Source: Methanomicrobia archaeon (lineage in GTDB: Archaea; Halobacteriota; Bog-38; Methanoflorentales; Methanoflorentaceae). From it: a DNA stretch of 64,000 bases. The stretch spans positions 62,001 to 126,000 of the forward strand of contig JACTTZ010000009.1 of the NCBI GenBank assembly GCA_015660915.1, given 5' to 3'. Position numbers and translations under genes: made by a program. Every line of letters starts with the position of its first letter. Position 1 is the stretch's first letter. The notes under the pieces are model-generated. The model did no database searches. It was not told where the DNA came from and worked only from the letters and a program-made list of their open reading frames with translations. This document shows positions 33,363 to 43,576 of the stretch, piece by piece.

Positions 33363-34337
33363 TCAGCGCGAGGGCCGCGCCTCCATAAGGATTGCGGCGA
33401 TCACGTCTTCGAGCGTGACGCCTTCAATTTCCGACTCGGGGGAGATGAGCATGCGATGATTGAGCACGTCGTATGCGATCGCTTTCACGTCATCGGGTAT
33501 AACGTAATCCCGGCCGCGTATCGCCGCGCGAACCCTCGACATGCCGAGCAGCGCGATCGACGCTCGCGGGCTTGCAGGGAGCATGAGATCCTTGTGATTG
33601 CGGGTGCTGACGACAATGTCCCTGATGTATTCAAGCACCTTCCCGTCAACGTAGACGTTTTTAACGACGTCGATCATGCGAAGGATAGCCTCGCGGTCGG
33701 TGACCTGGGCTATACCGAGCGTTTCTCCCAGCTTTACGTTTAGGATCTGGAGTTCCTCGTCAGTGCTCGGGTAATCGAGCGTCATTTTGACGTAGAAACG
33801 ATCGAGCTGCACTAGAGGAAGGGAGAAGGTCCCTTCAAGATTGACCATCGTTTGCGTGGCTAAGACCATAAAGGGCTTTTCGAGCGGGAACGTCGTGCCC
33901 TCGATCGTGACGCTCCATTCCTCCATTGCCTCGAGGAGCGCTGACTGCGTGCGCGGCGTTGCGCGGTTGAGCTCGTCGATCATGACGATGTTGGCGAAGA
34001 TGCCCCCCTTGCGCACGTAGAACTCGCTAGTCTTCTGGTCGAACACGTAGCTCCCGGTGATGTCCGCAGGGAGCAGGTCGGGTGTGAACTGCTGGCGGTT
34101 GAACGTGCAGCCCAGCGTCTGCGCGAAGAGCTTCGTTATTATGGTTTTGGCAAGGCCCGGGTTGCCCTCAACGAGGATGTGCCCCTCAGCGAGGAGACAC
34201 GTAAAGAGCGTCTCTATAAGCTCATCTTTCCCCACGATCACGCGATGGAGCTCATCCTTGATGCGCTGTGCCGTGTCGGCGATCATGTCGATGCCGAGGG
34301 GCCTTGGGACGTCGTTCAAGTCACTTTCAATTGCCAC
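33363..34337 (-). CDS. MoxR-family AAA+ ATPase
   Basis: A 324-residue AAA+ protein. Walker A is EGNPGLAKTII, Walker B is IVMIDELNRA, and the sensor and arginine-finger regions follow (MVLATQTMVNLEG, LDRFYVK). The C-terminal lid includes ASPRASIALL. MoxR ATPases are chaperones for proteins with von Willebrand A domains, here most likely the DUF58 protein encoded next. Its start overlaps the end of the DUF4350 gene by 11 bases. Confidence 0.95.
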   Translation of the reverse strand: MAIESDLNDVPRPLGIDMIADTAQRIKDELHRVIVGKDELIETLFTCLLAEGHILVEGNPGLAKTIITKLFAQTLGCTFNRQQFTPDLLPADITGSYVFDQKTSEFYVRKGGIFANIVMIDELNRATPRTQSALLEAMEEWSVTIEGTTFPLEKPFMVLATQTMVNLEGTFSLPLVQLDRFYVKMTLDYPSTDEELQILNVKLGETLGIAQVTDREAILRMIDVVKNVYVDGKVLEYIRDIVVSTRNHKDLMLPASPRASIALLGMSRVRAAIRGRDYVIPDDVKAIAYDVLNHRMLISPESEIEGVTLEDVIAAILMEARPSR

Positions 34338-35403
34338 GCTTCATTCTCCGCCGTTGCTGTAGTTGTTTCAGGAACCCCTTGAGGCGCGCCCGGCGCCATT
34401 CGGGGTGAGCTCTGACGATATCGGAAATTACGGCCTCTTCGTTCATGGGCAACTCGTTCGGTGCGGGGCCCAAATCCTTCCTCTGCCGCCGCCGGACAAG
34501 CGCAGTCGCGTTGATGCCGATCACAAAGGCTGCAGTAAAGAGAACGACAACGGTGTATTTTATTGTATCGTCTGCGTTGATGCGGTCGTACAGGAGATTC
34601 CACACAGGCGGCGACGCGCGGTGCGACTCGTCGAACACGATCGGTACGGCCTTGTCACCCCCCGTCAAGTTCGCAAGCATGCTCGTCAAGAGCTGCTGGT
34701 TGTCCGCTTGGCTGAGCATCCCGTTGATGAAAACGCTCGGGTCGGAGAGTAGGACGATGCGTCCGTTGCCATAGTCGAGCGTGGCAAGGACCGGGCGCGC
34801 GCCACTAGTCGAGTTGACTATTGCTCCACCACCTGCAGGAGTCGACAGGTAGCTCGTCGGCGCGCTTCGGGCGAGCACCGTGACGTTACCGCCTGATATG
34901 TCGAGGACCGTCCCGTAGTTGAAGTAGAGCATGTTTACGCCGGCGGTGAGATCCGATGCGTTGATGTCCGTGATGAGCGGGTGCGCCGCGTCGACCCCCT
35001 TGCTCACGTTATCCTCAAGGAGCGAGCCGTTGAAGCGCGCTGCGTCCGAGACCCCGAGTGCGCTGAGCACGGCGTTGCCGTTGCCAAAGTCGTTGGCGAG
35101 TACGAGAACGCCGCCGTTTTGGACGAATGACTGAAGGACGCTTGCGTCCCCACCTGCGAAGCCCACTGAGGTGTTTGGGTTGAGCATGACGAACACGCCG
35201 TTGCCAGAGCTCCCAATCTCGCTGAGCGTAAAGACGGAGCGCGTAGTGTAGCCGTCGCGGGAGGCGAGGGCCTTTGCGTCTGAGGCGCCGTTCCACGCCG
35301 TATTGTACGAGCTAAAGTCCTCTTTGGTCGTGTTGAGGAGCGGCACGCTGACGAGAAGTGCGACAGCGACGACGGCCGCGATGAGCGCGTAGCTCAGCTT
35401 CAC
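34327..35403 (-). CDS. DUF4350-domain membrane protein
   Basis: A 358-residue protein with an N-terminal membrane helix (ALIAAVVAVALLVSVPLL), an external domain of the DUF4350 type (FVQNGGVLVLANDFGNGN, GNGRIVLLSDPSVFIN) and a second helix near residue 285 followed by a basic cytoplasmic tail. DUF4350 proteins are regular partners of MoxR and DUF58. The start overlaps the stop of the preceding gene (ATGA-type overlap). Confidence 0.82.
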   Translation of the reverse strand: MKLSYALIAAVVAVALLVSVPLLNTTKEDFSSYNTAWNGASDAKALASRDGYTTRSVFTLSEIGSSGNGVFVMLNPNTSVGFAGGDASVLQSFVQNGGVLVLANDFGNGNAVLSALGVSDAARFNGSLLEDNVSKGVDAAHPLITDINASDLTAGVNMLYFNYGTVLDISGGNVTVLARSAPTSYLSTPAGGGAIVNSTSGARPVLATLDYGNGRIVLLSDPSVFINGMLSQADNQQLLTSMLANLTGGDKAVPIVFDESHRASPPVWNLLYDRINADDTIKYTVVVLFTAAFVIGINATALVRRRQRKDLGPAPNELPMNEEAVISDIVRAHPEWRRARLKGFLKQLQQRRRMKRGN

Positions 35404-37169
35404 GTGCTCTCCTCTGCGCCGCTGACGTGGCGGCGCAGGGACGCAAAGGCGCTCAAGAGAGCTTCTCGCTGCGCGTCCGCGAACGTCCGATCACCGAAGT
35501 TGGCGAGTTCGTACGACATGGTCAACTGCCGCAGTGCGAGGCGCGTATCAGCGTCACTGAAGGCTGCGACGACGGCCCAGCTCTTCTCCCAGTGTGTCAT
35601 GTGCGCGGCAATGCGGATGTGCGCGACGACAGCGAGCGACGTCACGGCCGCTTCAAATAGCGCTTTCGTAGCGTTCTCATCGTCAGCACGGGCAAATGCT
35701 TCGCGGGCCTCACCAAGAACCTCGTCCCAGTCGCTGATACGTTGTGGCGCTCCTGGCGCGCGCGCGAGGGGAACCACCACCACAATTGGTCGTGCCTCCC
35801 TCGCCGGCTGCACAACGGGAGCAGCCACCTCTCCTTTTGCAACGGGTGCCCGTCGGAGGTAGCCGCCGCGGTACAGAAAGACGACGAGGAGCGCGGCGAG
35901 CAAAAGCCCTATGATGATGCCGAACAGGCCAGTCAAATCAGCGGGCACGCGCGCTACGGAACTCATAGCAGACCTTAGTGGCTGGCCGCTTGGGTCAAAT
36001 ACCGTATAAGCGGTGACGCCCCCTGACAACGCTGACATGTAGAGCGGCAATGATGGAACGGAGAACGAGTAGCTGCCGTTCTGATCGGTTCGAGCGCTTG
36101 TGACGTTCCTACCGCCTACGGAGAACATCACCGTAGCGTTGGCAACCGGTCCGGTAGCCGTGGTAAGCGTCCCTCTCGCCTGCACGTTGCTGCCCAACGC
36201 AATGCTGGGCGACAGGAAGCTGAGCGTGTTGCTTACCGGCGACGCGGCAACGGAAAAGTTGATCGGCGCGCTTTGCGCAGGTTTATAAGGCGCGTCGACG
36301 GGCGTGTATTGAGCGAACGCGACGTGTGCGCCTGGTGCGATAGTGAGGATAGGGAGCTTATAAGCGAATGACCCGTTTGCAGCCGTCGTCATTCTTGCCG
36401 CAACCCTGTTGTCAACGTGCAAATCGACCGTGCCGTTGAACACCCCCGATTGATTGCCCTGGAGGCCGCCCGCGAGCACGAGCGTGTCGCCATAGATCGC
36501 GTTGTTTGCGCTCTCGGTGAGCGTTAGGGTCGGGGTCACGAAGACCACCGCCGTGACGTTAGCGACGCGGCCGTTCACCTGCGCGGCATACGCGTTCAAG
36601 AGCGCCGTGGCATTGCCGTACTGCTCGAGTTTGAGTCCGTTTTGAGCGGCAATAGCGTAGATATCTGCGTTCTGCCCGTTTATGGTCCCCCCGAGCCCCG
36701 TAAGGGCGTCGCCGAGCGCCTTCATCTCGAGCGTGTTTTCGATAGAGGCGTTGCCCAGCGGGACAGCCGCGAGAAGTCCGGATTCATTAGCGCTCAATGC
36801 GTTGAATCGTTGCGCATCGGCGATGAGAAGCGTGAAAGAGCTTTGTGACGCGTGCATGGCATCGATGGCCGGGCTCTCCTGCCCGACGTTCGCCGATGAG
36901 GTGATCTGGTCGATTGTGCTGCTGTAGTGAGCAAGCAGCGCGCTCGCGTTGGAGAAGTTGCCTGTGGTGACGTTCGCGAGGATACCGTTCGCATCAGCCG
37001 CGAGAGAGGCAAAGAGCGGCAGCTGAGTGGGAAAGTCAAATTCGCCGCTCGGCGGATTGAGTTCAGTATGTGAGGGGAAGCTCTGTGCCAACGCGCATGG
37101 TGTTGCAAAGACGAGCAAAACGACTGAGAGAAAGCATAAAACCTGAGCTTCTCGTCTGAAACCGCGCAT
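35400..37169 (-). CDS. Secreted Ig-like/DUF4129-like membrane protein, first gene of the MoxR operon
   Basis: A 589-residue protein with a signal peptide (FLSVVLLVFATPCALAQS), a helical external region, two or three Ig-like beta domains rich in N-glycosylation sequons (residues about 205-400), a membrane helix (GLFGIIIGLLLAALLVVFLY) and a cytoplasmic helical C-terminus. The C-terminus resembles DUF4129, including the tail YELANFGDRTFADAQREA. DUF4129 proteins open MoxR operons in many archaea. A TATA box at 37231-37240 probably drives the whole set. Confidence 0.75.
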   Translation of the reverse strand: MRGFRREAQVLCFLSVVLLVFATPCALAQSFPSHTELNPPSGEFDFPTQLPLFASLAADANGILANVTTGNFSNASALLAHYSSTIDQITSSANVGQESPAIDAMHASQSSFTLLIADAQRFNALSANESGLLAAVPLGNASIENTLEMKALGDALTGLGGTINGQNADIYAIAAQNGLKLEQYGNATALLNAYAAQVNGRVANVTAVVFVTPTLTLTESANNAIYGDTLVLAGGLQGNQSGVFNGTVDLHVDNRVAARMTTAANGSFAYKLPILTIAPGAHVAFAQYTPVDAPYKPAQSAPINFSVAASPVSNTLSFLSPSIALGSNVQARGTLTTATGPVANATVMFSVGGRNVTSARTDQNGSYSFSVPSLPLYMSALSGGVTAYTVFDPSGQPLRSAMSSVARVPADLTGLFGIIIGLLLAALLVVFLYRGGYLRRAPVAKGEVAAPVVQPAREARPIVVVVPLARAPGAPQRISDWDEVLGEAREAFARADDENATKALFEAAVTSLAVVAHIRIAAHMTHWEKSWAVVAAFSDADTRLALRQLTMSYELANFGDRTFADAQREALLSAFASLRRHVSGAEEST

Positions 37170-37230
37170 CTGTCACCTGATGAGTAAAAAAAGACCACTG
37201 ACAATCCAGCGATTAGTATCGTCAAAGCAG

Positions 37231-37240
37231 TATAAAAAAG
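37231..37240 (-). promoter_or_regulatory. TATA box of the MoxR operon
   Basis: The minus strand reads agcttttttatactg. It lies about 60 bases before ATG 37169, giving a leader of roughly 35 bases with a tcaggtgac ribosome-binding-like site near the start. Confidence 0.45.
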
Positions 37241-37836
37241 CTCGTTTGTGCGCGTCTAAGAACAAACAAACCCCGCACTCAGTTACCCCTGGGAATAGCG
37301 AAAGGATTAAACGACTCTGCGACAGAGGAGACAGTGCACGCATCGTGTGTGTGCGTTGAAAACCAACGCCGCAGGGCCGGCGGCATCGGCTTTGTCCCGC
37401 TTGCCTCCGACCACGGTTGACTGTTCGATAAGAGATGTGTCGCATACACGATTGCGCTTAGGTTGTGGAAGCTACTCTTGATCAAAACCACGACCCTTGC
37501 GCAATGACTGTAAGGCCGTTGCTGAAATAGCTTGACTTCCACGCTTCATTTTAGCCGCAAGAATACCAATGAGGGGCGGAGCCAACTCGATGATTCACTG
37601 ACGAACCGCCTGTTACCAAACGGCGTCTGTGAGCGCCGCGCGCTTTGGCATCTTTTGGCTGCAACGAGACCATTCAAAAAGAGGGACAGAAGAAAAGCGA
37701 GGTGCCGAACAGCGTGCCCCCCATACGCTTTCCCAAGTCAGAGAGCTATGAAAGAAGCACGCTTGAAGGCTGAAAAGCGTTGTTAACAAAAGTAGTCTCA
37801 AAGGAGTGCCCTTCTCGCTTCTTCCACTCGGCGGCG
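37241..37836. other. Gene-poor stretch
   Basis: About 600 bases in which only short frames on both strands are seen. None resembles a known protein. This is the start of the more AT-rich part of the window. Confidence 0.35.
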
Positions 37837-38100
37837 CTACCGTAGTATAACCACTGCCCTTTGGTAGAGTATAATGAAAAACACTACAACGCAGATCACG
37901 ATAAATACGACGAGATTCCTTCGCCAAGAAGCGTGGAGGAAAGCGGGTTGGGTCAATTCGACTAGCGCAAGGAATTCAATGATTATGAGAACAAGAAAAA
38001 TCTCAAGCGCGTGGATGTTCAATAACACCAAAATAGAGATGGTAATAAAGATCAGTACTAGCAGCCCATAGACAAAGCGCTGCGTCTGATTGATGATCAT
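37837..38100 (-). CDS. Small three-helix membrane protein (87 aa)
   Basis: The frame starts with MIINQTQRFVYG and contains three strongly hydrophobic stretches (LLVLIFITISILVLL; IFLVLIIIEFLALVEL; LVVFIVICVVVFFIIL) separated by a conserved-looking HASWRRN loop. The clean helix-loop pattern argues that it is real. No family is recognised, and it stands alone at the edge of the polysaccharide island. Confidence 0.55.
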   Translation of the reverse strand: MIINQTQRFVYGLLVLIFITISILVLLNIHALEIFLVLIIIEFLALVELTQPAFLHASWRRNLVVFIVICVVVFFIILYQRAVVILR

Positions 38101-38793
38101 AGTATCCTATTTGAGATCTCGCTACATCGTGCTGGACGTGATGTTAGATAAAAGTGCCTCTTTTGAGGAGGTGGCCTGCTTGACGTTCCGTAAGACACGG
38201 AAACGGTTGCAGCTGAAACGGGATATACGCAAGGCACGTGCGAGCCTTTTCAACCACGCACAGGTTGTCATTTGAAGTCTCACGTAGAGCTATTTTTATA
38301 TTCAAGCCGGCGCGCCTTTAGGATTGGACATTTACAGCGACGAGCAGCCCGATTGGTTAGGGCGAAATATCTGACACTGCGTCCGCCGTAGCTTCGTCGT
38401 GCGAATGTATCGCTTCTTTTAAGGAGTTTACCGAATCTGGAATATCATGCTTCCAAGCGCCGATTGTGATCATCGACGATTTTTCATGAAGCCATGCCCT
38501 ACGGGGAGGCAGGGTTGGTATTGTGCGGAATGATTAACAGAACTCGTATATCCAATCAAAGCGATTTTTTTCTAACAAGACAATAAGCTAATGTGTTTCC
38601 TCAAATCCGCCTTTGACTCGACTAGAAGCAACCAAATATTTGCCTACGAAGTCTATCTGCCGCGGTGATAAGCTGACGAGCAGCCAAAAACTACTCCTTT
38701 ACGCTATATTCACGACAAAAGACACGTCATCGACCGCGATTTACGCGTGTTATGATAAGGTTATCAGCGACGGCACGAACGGATCCAAGTTAA
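38101..38793. other. Gene-poor, decayed stretch
   Basis: About 690 bases with no intact gene. Short frames look non-coding. The sequence leads into the truncated methyltransferase remnant. Confidence 0.35.
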
Positions 38794-39309
38794 CGACAAA
38801 ATGGCTGTCGTAGCACAAATATCTCGCGCTATGTCATTAAGGGAGACGCACGTCACTTACCCTTCACAGCCCAATCTTTTGATACTGTGTTGATGATAAA
38901 CGTACTCGAGCACACTGATGATTTGAGTGCTTTGCAAGAGGCGTATCGGGTCTGTCGGAAAAATGTCGTTTTTTCTGTTCCCCACGAAAAGGAGGAGGAG
39001 CTCGGGCACTACAATATTACCTATCATCCTTATGTTGATCCAACACATTTGCGCTATTACACTATGGAACGGGTAACCGCCACGTTTGCCGATGCCGGAT
39101 TCACAATGGACGAAATCTGCTTTGACGGTCCTATCAACTCACTGGGGCTGTTCTTACGGGCCTTACATCTCCCGCGTCTTCTTAGTATTGGAGTTGGAAT
39201 TACGGTTAATAGAATTCCGGGAATCAAGAAATACTATATGAATATCGAAGGGGTAGCATCAAGAGACGCAACTTTCCGGGTGAGCCTTAATCCTAATTTT
39301 GAAAAATAG
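38794..39309 (+). pseudogene. 5'-truncated SAM-dependent methyltransferase gene
   Basis: From about 38794 the frame gives VIKGDARHLPF, then SFDTVLMINVLEHTDD and the C-terminal half of a class I methyltransferase, ending TAG at 39307-39309. The SAM-binding first strand with its glycine loop is missing, and a stop codon blocks extension upstream. No good start codon serves the remaining part. A translated fragment from GTG 38887 could not bind SAM. Confidence 0.75.
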
Positions 39310-39659
39310 AGAAGAAAATGAGAGTTACAATTGCTGTTTGACGGCAATTAAAAGGGCGTAATTATTCATATTCACGACATTTTTTTTACGAAGCGAATAT
39401 CCCAGAGAGTGGCTGTTTGATCACCGTGTTGGAATGAGCAATATCTTGTCCAAGCATTTCTGTTGTTTAAAGATAGTTTTGAGGTGTTGTGGGCGGGAAG
39501 TTACATGCACTTAAACAATCCTGATGCACTAGAAAAGGCATTCAGTTCCTACTCAAGGGACAAATCCGGTCCCTGTAGTTTTGGATTAAGAAAACAAGAT
39601 AGATAAACTCTCGGCACAAGCGAAGCGCTCAGAGATTATTTTCGCCAATTCAGGAGCTC

Positions 39660-39845
39660 GAGCCGCTCCTTTTCCAATGACAGCCCAAAGACATTTGTAT
39701 TGATTGGTATGCAACGGGTGAAAAATGCAATGTGTCTGCCAATCTCCATCGACGGACGACGTTCGTTCGATCCGGAGCAGATGCAACAGAACGGGTTCTG
39801 GTTCTCATATCTAGGCATTGGAGCAGCAAAAAACGCGCAAAGATG
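39660..39845 (+). pseudogene. 3' remnant of a nucleotide-sugar dehydrogenase gene
   Basis: The stretch encodes MTAQRH, then after a stop and frame change LPISIDGRRSFDPEQ and GFWFSYLGIGA. These match the end of the dehydrogenase at 26570 ([21 protein letters not shown] and GFVYRGVGA). The rest of the gene is absent. Confidence 0.68.
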
Positions 39846-39853
39846 TATCAGGC

Positions 39854-39897
39854 CGAAATCTACTTTAATTAATTGCGAAATCTACTTTAATTAATTG
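39854..39897. repeat. 22-bp tandem repeat, two units
   Basis: The unit beginning cgaaatctactttaatta is present twice without a mismatch, just before the cupin gene. Its ttaattaa part is AT-rich and could affect the cupin promoter. Confidence 0.92.
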
Positions 39898-39915
39898 ACC
39901 TAACAACTATTTGTT

Positions 39916-40332
39916 ATGACCGAAATTGTTGATTCAGAAGGGAAATTAGTTGCCATTGTAATCGCTTCTGAATATAAAAACAATGGCATTGAGTTCTTTA
40001 CGCCTGGGGATTTTTCACAGCAACTTGCTTGTATGTGCCACCCCAAAGACAAAATAATACCCCCTCATAAACATAAAATTCACACTCGCCAAGTGCACTT
40101 GACTCAAGAGGTCTTGTTACTTCGGAGCGGCAAAGTCAAAACTGATCTATACGATGAAGATGACAGCTACATCGCTAGCGTCGTCCTAAACACGGGCGAT
40201 GTGATCATGCTCGTTTCAGGCGGACATAGTTTTACTATGCTTGAGCCTTCTGAACTAATTGAAGTAAAACAGGGGCCCTACATGGGAGATCTTGACAAAG
40301 TATCTTTGACTCCAAAAAAGGGGAGTGTGTAG
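39916..40332 (+). CDS. Cupin-fold protein of the polysaccharide locus
   Basis: A 138-residue single-domain cupin. The first metal box looks like HKHKIHTRQVHLTQEVLLLRSG with His and Glu ligands and the second like GDVIMLVSGGHSF. Proteins of this small type (WbuC/FdtA-like relatives) sit in O-antigen loci, where some are sugar isomerases and others have no known role. The DegT aminotransferase gene starts 9 bases later. A truncated copy lies at 62871-63053. Confidence 0.72.
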   Translation: MTEIVDSEGKLVAIVIASEYKNNGIEFFTPGDFSQQLACMCHPKDKIIPPHKHKIHTRQVHLTQEVLLLRSGKVKTDLYDEDDSYIASVVLNTGDVIMLVSGGHSFTMLEPSELIEVKQGPYMGDLDKVSLTPKKGSV

Positions 40333-40341
40333 GTTAGAGCT

Positions 40342-41490
40342 GTGGCAGTACGCAGGCCTATACCTGTCAATGAACCTAAATTAGACGGCCGCGAGAGCGA
40401 GTACCTCCTTAAATGCATCACGAGTGGCTGGATATCATCAGAAGGTCCTTTTGTTGGCGATTTTGAAAGACTTTTTTCGAGCTATGTTGGAGGTCAATAC
40501 GGCACTGCGGTATGTAATGGAACTGCCGCTCTTGAGACCGCGCTGTTCGCGCTTGGTATCCAAAGCGGGGACGAAATCATAATGCCCTCATTTACGATAA
40601 TATCTTGCGCCGTTGCAGCTCTACGGCTCGGGGCAAAACCAGTTTTTGTTGATATCAATCGCGAAACGTGGAACATGGATACCTCGCAAGTTGAGTCAAA
40701 AGTTACATCAAAAACCAAGGCCATCATGCCAGTTCATATCTTTGGACACCCCGTCGATATGGATCCACTTTTTGATATTGCTGATGCCTACAAGCTAAAA
40801 ATAATAGAAGATGCGGCAGAAGCACACGGTGCCCAATACTTAAGCAAGACAAACACACATACGTGGCTTAAGTGTGGGGCTATGGGCGATGTGGCGTGTT
40901 TTTCCTTCTACGCAAATAAAATTATTACAACCGGCGAGGGGGGCATGGTCGTAACCAACGATCCTGCAATTGCAAAGCGGGCAGCTTCTTACAGGAACCT
41001 CTGCTTCAAACCTGAACGGCGATTTTACCATACAGAGCTCTGCTACAACTTTCGCATGACGAACCTGCAGGCGGCAGTAGGTTTGGCACAATTAGAGCGC
41101 ATTGAAGAGTTCATAGCTATAAAACGATCATTAGGCGAATATTACCGAGATAAATTATCACGCGTGCCAGGCATACGCTTTCAAGTAGAAAAACCGTATG
41201 CGAAATGCGTCTATTGGATGTACGCAATTGAGATTGATGAAGCAACAGAGTTGACGGCAGACTTGGTGCTGCAAAGATTGGGTCAATACGGAATCGGTGC
41301 ACGGCCATTTTTTATGGGGCTGCACGCACAGCCTATTCTTCAGGAGCTTGGAGTGACAACTGGTGAGCATTTCCCGCATACGGACAAGGCCTACAAGCAG
41401 GGACTTTATTTGCCATCCGGTTTAACGTTGACTAGAACCCAAATAGACGTCGTATCTGAAGCTATGCAAGAAATAATGGCGAACAATTAA
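40342..41490 (+). CDS. DegT/DnrJ/EryC1/StrS-type sugar aminotransferase
   Basis: A 382-residue PLP enzyme that converts a keto-deoxysugar nucleotide to an amino sugar. It starts with GTG. Visible are GWISSEGPFVGDFE, NGTAALETAL, EDAAEAHGA and the PLP-lysine region FYANKIITTGEGG. The overall pattern is close to perosamine synthase-like enzymes. It is followed after two bases by a methyltransferase gene, which suggests an N- or O-methylated amino sugar. Confidence 0.9.
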   Translation: MAVRRPIPVNEPKLDGRESEYLLKCITSGWISSEGPFVGDFERLFSSYVGGQYGTAVCNGTAALETALFALGIQSGDEIIMPSFTIISCAVAALRLGAKPVFVDINRETWNMDTSQVESKVTSKTKAIMPVHIFGHPVDMDPLFDIADAYKLKIIEDAAEAHGAQYLSKTNTHTWLKCGAMGDVACFSFYANKIITTGEGGMVVTNDPAIAKRAASYRNLCFKPERRFYHTELCYNFRMTNLQAAVGLAQLERIEEFIAIKRSLGEYYRDKLSRVPGIRFQVEKPYAKCVYWMYAIEIDEATELTADLVLQRLGQYGIGARPFFMGLHAQPILQELGVTTGEHFPHTDKAYKQGLYLPSGLTLTRTQIDVVSEAMQEIMANN

Positions 41491-41492
41491 CC

Positions 41493-42254
41493 GTGACACC
41501 TTTTGGCAATTATTCGAATTACTACGATTTGATCTACGGTCAGAAAGATTACCGAGCTGAAGTGTCCTATCTCATAGAGCTCATCGACAAGTACCCCGGC
41601 CGCCACGTGAAATCGATCCTCGATCTCGGATGTGGAACTTGTGGACACGCATTCTTGTTGGCTGAGCGCGGGTATGAAGTAACAGGGGTAGATAGATCGG
41701 AGTCTATGCTTGCCATAGCCCGTAATAAGGGGGAGAGATCACAAGCTCAACTGGAGTTCATTAATGGGGACATCCGAAATGTACGTTTAGAGAAAAAATT
41801 CGACGCAGTTATTTCTATGTTTGCCGTCATGGGGTATCAAACGACCAATGACGATTTTGAGAGAACGCTGCGCAATTCATCCAAGTATCTTAAAAAAAAT
41901 GGGCTACTAGTTTTTGACGTATGGTTTGGTCCTGCAGTTATCGCACAAAAACCCACAGATAGGATGTTATCCATAGACCACTATGGCGATAAAATAATCA
42001 GATTCAGTCATCCAGAACTCGATATCATGCACCATAGAGTGGTAGTGCACTATACCGTATTACGAATTAAAAAGGATGTATGCGTTGATTGTGTCAACGA
42101 AGAGCACGTGATGCGTTTCTTTTTCCCTTTGGAACTTGAGTATTTCTTGCAAACCACCGGCTATCGGCTCCTTGCGATCGTGCCATTTATGGAAAAGGAA
42201 AGAACTCCGACTGAATGTGATTGGAACGTCACGGTGATCGCCCGACGATCATGA
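41493..42254 (+). CDS. Class I SAM-dependent methyltransferase
   Basis: A 253-residue enzyme starting with GTG. The SAM loop is ILDLGCGTCGHAFLLAERG, then GVDRSESMLAIAR and INGDIRNVRL as motifs II and III. The C-terminal half is the type seen in dTDP-amino sugar N,N-dimethyltransferases (DesVI/TylM1-like), which fits its place directly behind a sugar aminotransferase. Confidence 0.85.
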   Translation: MTPFGNYSNYYDLIYGQKDYRAEVSYLIELIDKYPGRHVKSILDLGCGTCGHAFLLAERGYEVTGVDRSESMLAIARNKGERSQAQLEFINGDIRNVRLEKKFDAVISMFAVMGYQTTNDDFERTLRNSSKYLKKNGLLVFDVWFGPAVIAQKPTDRMLSIDHYGDKIIRFSHPELDIMHHRVVVHYTVLRIKKDVCVDCVNEEHVMRFFFPLELEYFLQTTGYRLLAIVPFMEKERTPTECDWNVTVIARRS

Positions 42255-42352
42255 TAATGCTATGTATATCTTCGCATAGATTTACCTCTATAGCCGTGCG
42301 ACTGACAGAGCTGACGCCGTATATTAAATTTCACAACGTTAAAGTTCGATAA

Positions 42353-43576
42353 ATGATGCCGAATAGAGAAAAAGAGAAGAAAATACTCCTTTTTAACTTA
42401 AGCCTGAGGTTGATCGGGGGTGCGGAGAAGGTCTTGTTGGAAGAAGCCAAATATTTTGAGTCACAACGCATCCAAACATATGTTTTAACGTTCACGTTTA
42501 ATAATGACGTTCTGTTTCACAACGTATATGACTCATATATCGAACAAATCGGTATCACCAAAGATAATAAAAACGTAGTGGCACGCGCGGTGGAATTTTT
42601 AAGAAAAAGCTACGCACTGCGACGACGCATCCGCCAGATTCAACCAGATGCAATACTTGGTTCAAACATTTGGGATTGCATTATTTTGTATTTTGCAACT
42701 TTGTTTACCCCCTTTACGTATTCAACTCATGTCCACGGCACTATTTTTTGGCTCCCATATGACCTAAAGTACGCAAGAATCCATCGAGGCGTGTTTGCCG
42801 AGATCAGGACATCCGTGAAAGGCCATCAAGAGTTTATTCCAATAGACGCTCCCAAATCCAATTTGCTGCGTAAGACTCAAAACGAGTTTTTAGCCGTGCT
42901 CGTCTGGATAGCGGTAAGGAAGGCTAAAAAAATATTTGTCTTATCAAATCAAATGAAGTGGGAAGTCTATAAGCTCTATGCGAAACAGGCTGTAGTCTTG
43001 AGAGGTGCTTTTTCAGAAAAAATGCTCACTTACACCCCACACCATAACCTCAAACAGGATTTGGAGATTGATGGAAGGGTGATATTAAACGTCAATCGAT
43101 TAGAATTTCGAAAAAGAGTTGATCTCCTCATTAACTCATTCAAGCTGATTTGCAGTAAATATGAGGATGTCTGGTTAGTGATCGCTGGGCTAGGATGGGA
43201 TGGGGAGAAGCTCAAGAAACTTGCACACGAATTAGGCATTGAAAATCGCGTTAAATTCATTGGCGCAGTCGATGAGCATTATAAGTGGGATTGTATCGCC
43301 TCGTGCGATGTGTTTGCACACCCAATGTGGGCAGATTTTGCGATAGCAGCATTCGAACCGTTAGCGCTGCAAAAAAAGGTGGTGTGGAGCTCTGACGTAG
43401 AGGTAGATGATAAGCTAGCTAAAAACAGGCATATTTTCCGTGCTGATTCCAATCCAATTGATTTCGCTAAAGCTTTAGAGCAGGCGCTGAATACGACTGT
43501 TGACGAAATAAACGACGTCTCTGAATATACGTGGGAAACTTATTGCGGCCGCGTCTTAGATGAACTTTGTCGATGA
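42353..43576 (+). CDS. Glycosyltransferase family 4 protein
   Basis: A 407-residue GT-B enzyme. The N-terminal acceptor domain carries LRLIGGAEKVLLEEA, and the donor domain has VNRLEFRKRVDLLINSF, VIAGLGWDGEKLKKLA and HPMWADFAIAAFEPLAL, the family E-x7-E region. ATG 42353 or 42356. A copy with two internal deletions is found at 61385-61615. Confidence 0.88.
   Translation: MMPNREKEKKILLFNLSLRLIGGAEKVLLEEAKYFESQRIQTYVLTFTFNNDVLFHNVYDSYIEQIGITKDNKNVVARAVEFLRKSYALRRRIRQIQPDAILGSNIWDCIILYFATLFTPFTYSTHVHGTIFWLPYDLKYARIHRGVFAEIRTSVKGHQEFIPIDAPKSNLLRKTQNEFLAVLVWIAVRKAKKIFVLSNQMKWEVYKLYAKQAVVLRGAFSEKMLTYTPHHNLKQDLEIDGRVILNVNRLEFRKRVDLLINSFKLICSKYEDVWLVIAGLGWDGEKLKKLAHELGIENRVKFIGAVDEHYKWDCIASCDVFAHPMWADFAIAAFEPLALQKKVVWSSDVEVDDKLAKNRHIFRADSNPIDFAKALEQALNTTVDEINDVSEYTWETYCGRVLDELCR

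Noticed and set aside
38290-38350. Possible tRNA-like sequence
   Set aside because: A short stretch with ggttagggcg resembles a D-arm, but no T-loop or acceptor stem pairs with it.
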